DNA of 56,202 bases from Lachnospiraceae bacterium (lineage in GTDB: Bacteria > Bacillota > Clostridia > Lachnospirales > Lachnospiraceae), in assembly GCA_003507655.1 (NCBI GenBank), contig DNUZ01000020.1, forward strand, positions 822-57,023, read 5' to 3'. Below are positions 51,079 to 56,202 of the stretch, piece by piece. A model generated the notes under the pieces. The model was not told the DNA's origin. It ran no database searches and saw only the letters and a list, made by a program, of their open reading frames with translations. A program made the position numbers and the translations under genes. How positions within the stretch are numbered: the stretch's first letter is position 1; every line of letters starts with the position of its first letter.

Positions 51079-52413
51079 ATGGAAGAATCCGTAATCAAGC
51101 GGGTAATGCCAAACAGCCTAGAGGCAGAACAGTCTGTCATCGGTTCCATGATCATGGACAGAGAAGCAGTCATGGCGGCATCCGAGATTTTAACAACAGA
51201 AGATTTTTACCACAAGCAGTATGGGATACTCTTTGAAGCGATGTTAGAGCTGTTTAATGACGGACAGCCGGTAGATTTAGTTACTCTGCAGAACCGTTTA
51301 AAGGAAAAAAATGTACCGCCGGAAGTCAGCAGCTTAGAGTATGTGGGAAACATCGTGGCAGCAGTACCAACTTCTGCAAATATCAAATATTATGCAAATA
51401 TCGTAAAAGAAAAGGCACTCTTACGGGAACTGATCCGCACGACCGAAGGCATCGAAAATGCAGCATATGCACAAAAAGACCCGGTGGAGGACATCCTTGC
51501 TGATACGGAAAAGAGCATTTTTACACTCTTACAGAATCAGGGTGGCGGAGACTATGTTCCGATCAAAGATGTTGTATTAAATGCCTTAGAAAAGATTCAG
51601 TTAGCGGCAAAGACGAAGGGAAATGTGACCGGGATCCCGACGGGCTTTATCGATTTAGATTATAAGATGTCGGGACTACAGCCGTCAGACCTGATCTTAG
51701 TTGCAGCAAGACCTTCCATGGGAAAAACGGCATTTGTCTTAAATATTGCACAGTATGTTGCTTTTCACGAAGATGAGTGTACCGCGATTTTTAGTCTTGA
51801 GATGTCAAAAGAGCAGTTAGTAAACCGTCTCTTTGCCTTAGAATCGCATGTGGATGCACAGCTGCTCCGTTCCGGAAATCTAGCGGACTCCGACTGGGAG
51901 AAACTGATCGAAGGAGCGGGAACGATAGGAAAATCCAAGTTGATCATAGACGATACGCCCGGAATTTCCATATCGGAGCTTCGCAGCAAGTGCAGAAAAT
52001 ATAAATTAGAACATGATCTGAAACTGATCATCATCGACTACTTACAGTTGATGTCCGGTTCCGGCAGAGGTTCCGATTCCAGACAGCAGGAAATATCCGA
52101 TATTTCACGTTCCTTAAAATCACTTGCAAGAGAGCTGAATGTTCCGGTGATCGCACTGTCACAGCTCAGCCGTGCCGTAGAACAGAGACCGGAGCACCGT
52201 CCGATGCTTTCGGATCTGCGTGAATCAGGAGCGATTGAGCAGGATGCCGATGTGGTAATGTTTATCTATCGTGATGATTACTATAACAAGGACAGCGACA
52301 TGAAGGGAATTGCAGAGATCAATATAGCAAAACAGAGAAACGGCCCGATCGGAACCGTAAATCTCGTATGGCTGCCGCAATACACCAAATTTGCAAACAT
52401 GGAAAAACAGTAG
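51079..52413 (+). CDS. dnaB: Replicative DNA helicase DnaB
   Basis: 444 aa (named dnaC in B. subtilis). The N-terminal domain begins PNSLEAEQSVIGSMI. The RecA-like core has Walker A ARPSMGKTAFVLNIA, FSLEMSKEQLVNRL, Walker B LIIIDYLQLM and the QQEISDISRSLKSLAREL helix. Hexameric 5'-3' helicase at the replication fork. No intein or insert is seen. Last gene of the gdpP-rplI-dnaB operon. Confidence 0.97.
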   Translation: MEESVIKRVMPNSLEAEQSVIGSMIMDREAVMAASEILTTEDFYHKQYGILFEAMLELFNDGQPVDLVTLQNRLKEKNVPPEVSSLEYVGNIVAAVPTSANIKYYANIVKEKALLRELIRTTEGIENAAYAQKDPVEDILADTEKSIFTLLQNQGGGDYVPIKDVVLNALEKIQLAAKTKGNVTGIPTGFIDLDYKMSGLQPSDLILVAARPSMGKTAFVLNIAQYVAFHEDECTAIFSLEMSKEQLVNRLFALESHVDAQLLRSGNLADSDWEKLIEGAGTIGKSKLIIDDTPGISISELRSKCRKYKLEHDLKLIIIDYLQLMSGSGRGSDSRQQEISDISRSLKSLARELNVPVIALSQLSRAVEQRPEHRPMLSDLRESGAIEQDADVVMFIYRDDYYNKDSDMKGIAEINIAKQRNGPIGTVNLVWLPQYTKFANMEKQ

Positions 52414-52429
52414 AAAAAGACGAACGATG

Positions 52430-52467
52430 CAGATGCAGACGGAAAACCGCCTGTATCTGTTTTTTTG
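52430..52467 (+). terminator. Terminator after dnaB
   Basis: CAGATGCAGACGG / CCGCCTGTATCTG (52430-52442 with 52447-52459), an AAAA loop, then seven T residues. Confidence 0.9.
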
Positions 52468-52493
52468 TGTCATATTTTCACGATGAAAAATTC

Positions 52494-52521
52494 TTGTAAA
52501 CGTTCTAGGCTCTGATATAAT
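52494..52521 (+). promoter_or_regulatory. Promoter of the MerR-family gene
   Basis: TTGTAA (52494-52499), a 16-bp spacer and TATAAT (52516-52521), about 95 bp before the start codon. Confidence 0.6.
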
Positions 52522-52615
52522 AGAATAAGATATTGGATATGCACTGTACATTCCATCGGACAAGCCGGGACACATACTGATATCTTAGGAAAATTGCATA
52601 GGAGGTATAGAGAGT

Positions 52616-53260
52616 TTGGAAAAAGTACGTTACACAATTTCGGATGCTGCACAGATGATGGATGTAGAATCACATGCGTTACGTTACTGGGAAGAAGAAC
52701 TGGATTTAAGCGTCCCAAGAAATGAACAGGGACACCGGTATTATACCAAAGAGAACATTGAGCAATTTCAAAAGATAAAAGACTTAAAGGAAAAAGGTTA
52801 CCAGCTAAAAGCCATTAAGATGCTCTTACACGAAGAGCAGCCGCTTTTAGAGACAGAACCTCAACCGAAGGAAAAAGCGAAGGCAAAGGAAAAACCACAG
52901 GTTCCGGCGGCAACAGCACAGCCTCAGATGGCACAGGTCACGCAGATCACAAAGCAGCGTGCACAGAGCAGTAAAACAGGGGCAGACGAAAAGATGGAAC
53001 AGTTTCAGAATCTGATGACAGGAATTGTAAAAAGAGCAATTGAGGAGAACAATCAGGCACTGGGACTTGCAGTGGGAGAGCAGGTAGGAGAACGCGTCCT
53101 AAAAGAAATGAATTACTTAGCAAGGGAGCAGGAAGAGCAGGCGGAGGAGCGGTATCGCAGACTGGATGAAGCCATTCGCCAGCATCATAAGTCTAAGAAA
53201 CTTTTTCATAAAAAGTCAAAGGATAAGACAGTCCTGCCAAAAACAACACAACTGACATAA
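52616..53260 (+). CDS. MerR-family DNA-binding protein
   Basis: 214 aa from a TTG start, chosen because GGAGG lies 10 bp upstream and no ATG is suitably placed. The N-terminal winged helix (YTISDAAQMMDVESHALRYW, then RYYTKENIEQFQKI and LKEKGYQLKAIKMLL) resembles the RacA/YfmP type of MerR domains. A Pro/Ala/Gln-rich linker (~85-120) leads to a helical C-terminus with a very basic end (HHKSKKLFHKKSKDK). The target is unknown; no inducer-binding domain is visible. Confidence 0.8.
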   Translation: MEKVRYTISDAAQMMDVESHALRYWEEELDLSVPRNEQGHRYYTKENIEQFQKIKDLKEKGYQLKAIKMLLHEEQPLLETEPQPKEKAKAKEKPQVPAATAQPQMAQVTQITKQRAQSSKTGADEKMEQFQNLMTGIVKRAIEENNQALGLAVGEQVGERVLKEMNYLAREQEEQAEERYRRLDEAIRQHHKSKKLFHKKSKDKTVLPKTTQLT

Positions 53261-53283
53261 CAGACGTTCCTTAGAACGGAGAA

Positions 53284-53315
53284 GAAGCTGCACACGAGCA
53301 ATCGTATGCAGCTTC
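53284..53315. terminator. Hairpin between convergent genes
   Basis: GAAGCTGCA / TGCAGCTTC (53284-53292 with 53307-53315), extended by ACG/CGT. It lacks a long T-run but sits exactly between the MerR-type gene and acs, so a bidirectional terminator is likely. Confidence 0.6.
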
Positions 53316-53337
53316 AAGTATGTATGGTATCAAATTA

Positions 53338-55335
53338 TTACTTATCTCCGATTCTGTTCTGGGCAATCTCATCTACAACACCCGGTTCAGCAAGGATGTT
53401 AATCATGGAATCACCGATTTCATCAATTTCATTTGATGCGATCTTACGAAGAATACGGCGTACAACTTTGCCGGAGCGGTTCTTAGGCATTTCTCTTACA
53501 AACTGAATCTTGCCCGGAACTGCGATAGGTCCGATATCGGAACGGACAACCGCTTTTAATTCCTTGCGGATATCCTCTTCGCTTTCTTTAGAATTTTTAT
53601 CTAAAATAACAAATGCGTATAAATCTTCACCTTTTACTTTATGCGGATAACCAACAACAGCGGCTTCCACAATTGCCGGATGGGAAAGTAAAGCATCTTC
53701 AATCTCTACGGTACCAAGACGGTGACCGGAGATGTTTACAACGTCATCAATACGTCCGGTAATCCAGAAATATCCATCTTCATCTTTGTATGCACCGTCA
53801 CCGGTAAAGAAGTATCCCGGCTGCTGTGTATAATATCCATTCTGATGGCGTTCCGGCTCACCGTAAAGTGTACGCATGATTCCCGGCCATGCGGATGCTA
53901 AGCAAAGCTCACCTTTTTCATTGACATCTGCTTCAACAGCAGGTTCATCTCCTGAGGTTCTGCTGCGGAGAACTACGGGTTTTACACCGAAGAATGGAAG
54001 TGCTGCACTTCCCGGCTTAGAACCAAAAGCTCCCGGAATGGTAGAAATTAAAACACCGCCTGCCTCTGTCTGCCACCAGGTATCAACGATAGGACAACGG
54101 TCGTGTCCAACGTAGTGGCTGTACCAATGCCATGCCTCCGGATTAATCGGTTCACCTACGGAACCTAAAAGACGCAGAGTGGAGAGATCATGTTTTTCAA
54201 TCCACTGAATATCCTGATTCATCAAAGCACGGATTACAGTAGGTGCTGTATAGAAAATTGTAACTTTAAATTTATCAATAATATGCCAGAAACGGTCAGG
54301 TTCCGGATAAGTCGGAACAGATTCATACATCACAGTGGTTGCTCCATTTAAAAGCGGACCGTATACAATGTAGGAATGTCCGGTGATCCAGCCGATATCT
54401 GCAGTACAGAAGAAAATATCATCTTCTTTATAGTCAAAGATATACTTGAAAGTTGTATAAGTATAAACCATATAACCTGCGGTTGTATGGAGGGTTCCCT
54501 TTGGACTTCCGGTGGAACCGGAGGTATACATAATGAAGAGAGGATCTTCGGCATCCATTTTTTCTGCCGGACAGTAATCAGAAATTTCATCCAGCATCAG
54601 CTCTTTAGAAAGAGCAGTGTCTCTATAGGTAATATAAGGAACTTCAAAGTCTACCATGCGGTCCACAACGAATACATCGTCAATGGTAAGACCGGCATTT
54701 GCACATAACATACAAGCCTTATCTGCATTTGCCTTTGCATTAATCTTTTGTCCTGAGCGCCAGTAGCCGTTGGTAGTAACCATCTTCTTAGCACCGCATG
54801 CTAACATACGGTCTGCTAATGCTTCAGCGGAGAAACCACCGAATACAACGGTATGAACGGCTCCGATTCTTGCACATGCCAGCATAACGACCGGGAGCTG
54901 CCAGATCATCGGAAGATATAATACGATGCGGTCACCTTTCTTTACACCGTTCTTTTTCAGAGCGTTTGCAAAACGGCACACATGCTTTAAAAGCTCATTG
55001 TAAGTAAATCTCTTGCAGTCTGCTTCCGGTTCACCCTGAAACAGAAGTGCAACCTTATCGCCTCTTCCTTTTTCAATCTGTGCATCCAGACAGTTGTAAC
55101 AAATGTTTGTTTTTCCACCGACGAACCATTCATTATCTCCGATTTCCGGTTCGCCACGGTAAACCTGTGTCCAAGGTTTGAACCAGTGGAAATCTTTTGC
55201 GATGTAACCCCAGAAGGTATCCGGGTCTTCAATAGATTGTTTCCACATTCTTTCGTACTCTGCACGGCTTTGAATGTGAGCCTGTTCAACAAATTCTCTT
55301 GAAGGTAAGTATAAATCATCTCTTTTCTCTGTCAT
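53338..55335 (-). CDS. acs: Acetyl-CoA synthetase
   Basis: 665 aa, AMP-forming acetate:CoA ligase. Signatures: the N-terminal FWGYIAKDFHWFKPW, the P-loop YTSGSTGSPKGTLHT, DTWWQTEAGG, TGDGAYKDEDGYFWITGR with IDDVVNISGHRLGT, and the catalytic lysine in KNRSGKVVRRILRK. This lysine is the usual acetylation switch reversed by sirtuins such as the CobB encoded at 31741-32454. Monocistronic with its own promoter. Confidence 0.96.
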   Translation of the reverse strand: MTEKRDDLYLPSREFVEQAHIQSRAEYERMWKQSIEDPDTFWGYIAKDFHWFKPWTQVYRGEPEIGDNEWFVGGKTNICYNCLDAQIEKGRGDKVALLFQGEPEADCKRFTYNELLKHVCRFANALKKNGVKKGDRIVLYLPMIWQLPVVMLACARIGAVHTVVFGGFSAEALADRMLACGAKKMVTTNGYWRSGQKINAKANADKACMLCANAGLTIDDVFVVDRMVDFEVPYITYRDTALSKELMLDEISDYCPAEKMDAEDPLFIMYTSGSTGSPKGTLHTTAGYMVYTYTTFKYIFDYKEDDIFFCTADIGWITGHSYIVYGPLLNGATTVMYESVPTYPEPDRFWHIIDKFKVTIFYTAPTVIRALMNQDIQWIEKHDLSTLRLLGSVGEPINPEAWHWYSHYVGHDRCPIVDTWWQTEAGGVLISTIPGAFGSKPGSAALPFFGVKPVVLRSRTSGDEPAVEADVNEKGELCLASAWPGIMRTLYGEPERHQNGYYTQQPGYFFTGDGAYKDEDGYFWITGRIDDVVNISGHRLGTVEIEDALLSHPAIVEAAVVGYPHKVKGEDLYAFVILDKNSKESEEDIRKELKAVVRSDIGPIAVPGKIQFVREMPKNRSGKVVRRILRKIASNEIDEIGDSMINILAEPGVVDEIAQNRIGDK

Positions 55336-55414
55336 GGTAAAGACCCCCTGTCCTTATAATTTGTATTTCATTTTGTGCAAGATTGTACTTGAAAAAATAC
55401 ATTTCTTATATTCT

Positions 55415-55442
55415 ATTTTACAGATTGTTAATTATTTGTCAA
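55415..55442 (-). promoter_or_regulatory. Promoter of acs
   Basis: On the minus strand: TTGACA (complement of 55437-55442), a 16-bp spacer and TAAAAT (complement of 55415-55420), about 80 bp upstream of the acs start. Confidence 0.65.
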
Positions 55443-55470
55443 TAGGTAATTGTTATTTTTTTAACAAAAT

Positions 55471-56202
55471 TTAGGATTCAAAGGTAACTTTACAGAATTT
55501 CTTCTTTCCACGCTTTACAACTTTGCCTTCTGCAAAGTCCCCAGGGGTGTAGGAAGTGTGGATATCCTGTACCTTTTCACCATCGACTGACACGCCGCCC
55601 TGCTCCGTATTTCTGCGGGCTTCAGAACGGGATGCACATAATCCGGTTGCAACCAGTACGCCTAAAATATCGATAGAACCGTCACGCAGATCGGATTCCT
55701 TTAAAACAGCAGTTGGCATATTTTCAACATTTCCGCCGCCGGAAAAGAGTGCGCGGGAGCTGTCCTGTGCTTTTTTTGCTTCTTCTTCGCCATGAACTAA
55801 TTTGGTCAGTTCAAATGCTAAGATTTCTTTTGCCTGATTTAACTGGCTGCCTTCCCAGCTATCCATTTTGTCGATCTCTTCTAATGGAAGGAAGGTCAGC
55901 ATACGGATACATTTTAAAACATCGGCGTCGGCAACATTTCTCCAATACTGGTAGAAATCGAATGGAGAGGTCTTATTCGGGTCGAGCCATACGGCACCGC
56001 TCTGGGTTTTTCCCATTTTTTTGCCCTCGGAATTGAGAAGCAGGGTAATGGTCATTGCGTAAGCGTCTTTGCCGAGTTTACGACGGATCAGCTCGGTACC
56101 GCCAAGCATGTTGCTCCACTGGTCATCACCGCCGAACTGCATGTTGCAGCCATATTTCTGGTATAATGCGTAAAAATCGTAGCTCTGCATGATCATGTAG
56201 TT
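55471..56202 (-). CDS. tyrS: Tyrosyl-tRNA synthetase (5' end outside window)
   Basis: The C-terminal 243 residues of TyrRS are present. Coding continues past the window edge, so the N-terminus with the HIGH motif is missing. Visible: QSYDFYALYQKYGCNMQFGG and DDQWSN for tyrosine recognition, the KMSKS-equivalent KMGKTQSGAVWLD, and the C-terminal S4 RNA-binding domain (VATGLCASRSEARRNTEQGG). The enzyme charges tRNA-Tyr. The form with KMGKT is the TyrS (not TyrZ) type common in Firmicutes. Confidence 0.95.
   Translation of the reverse strand, partial: NYMIMQSYDFYALYQKYGCNMQFGGDDQWSNMLGGTELIRRKLGKDAYAMTITLLLNSEGKKMGKTQSGAVWLDPNKTSPFDFYQYWRNVADADVLKCIRMLTFLPLEEIDKMDSWEGSQLNQAKEILAFELTKLVHGEEEAKKAQDSSRALFSGGGNVENMPTAVLKESDLRDGSIDILGVLVATGLCASRSEARRNTEQGGVSVDGEKVQDIHTSYTPGDFAEGKVVKRGKKKFCKVTFES

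Noticed and set aside
53284..53315. Hairpin as part of a small regulatory RNA gene
   Set aside because: No promoter-like sequence precedes it and its position between convergent genes is fully explained by termination.
1..56202. CRISPR arrays
   Set aside because: No regularly spaced direct repeats with unique spacers were seen; the only repeats are isolated hairpins and Pho boxes.

Overview
The window comes from a strictly anaerobic, spore-forming, single-membrane member of the Clostridia, most likely a Lachnospiraceae gut bacterium of the Roseburia/Agathobacter type. Grounds: a glycyl radical enzyme with its activase, the spore maturation pair spmA/spmB, a B. subtilis-like gene order (yaaR-holB-ricT-yabB-rsmI and rpsF-ssb-rpsR ... 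gdpP-rplI-dnaB), lipobox proteins, tRNAs without an encoded CCA, and moderately AT-rich coding DNA. Genus assignment is inference.

1-10060: the 3' end of a tRNA (probably Lys), a large imperfect inverted repeat, pepT, then a complete phosphate regulon: pstS-pstC-pstA-pstB-phoU, a Na+/phosphate symporter with a PhoU-like tail, and a PhoB/PhoR-type two-component system. TTTACA repeats at 11-bp phasing lie upstream of both pstS and the symporter, so the local regulator probably drives both transporters. PstS has its two halves in swapped (circularly permuted) order.

10089-22213: housekeeping genes: a HAD phosphatase and trmB (minus strand), a D-Ala-D-Ala carboxypeptidase, an ArgR-like orphan, an AbiE-like pair whose nucleotidyltransferase motifs look degenerate, a MobA-like transferase, an Orn/Lys/Arg decarboxylase, a guanylate kinase-like protein and the yaaR-holB-ricT-yabB-rsmI cluster.

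22250-28026: a catabolic module made of a DeoR-family regulator, a glycerol-kinase-like FGGY kinase, a glycyl radical enzyme and its activase. An automatic annotation would call this glycerol kinase plus glycerol dehydratase. However, three of the six glycerol-contact residues of the kinase are replaced and the radical enzyme resembles E. coli YbiW, so another polyol or sugar substrate is more likely.

28092-33850: a DUF885 lipoprotein peptidase (minus), spmA-spmB, initiator tRNA-Met, a sirtuin, a DUF951 protein, and rpsF-ssb-rpsR.

33900-48420: an accessory defence island inserted in the normally conserved rpsR-gdpP interval. It holds an MNT/HEPN pair, a decayed secreted-protein gene, a Vsr endonuclease, and a class 2 DISARM-like operon (5mC methyltransferase, DrmE-like protein, DrmA helicase, DrmB with DUF1998). 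The operon ends not with the phospholipase-D gene drmC but with a NERD-nuclease/UvrD-like helicase fusion. Degraded coding fragments follow it. This variant DISARM operon is the most notable system in the window.

48569-56202: the conserved core resumes with gdpP-rplI-dnaB, a MerR-type regulator, acetyl-CoA synthetase (minus) and the 3' part of tyrS (minus, cut by the window end).
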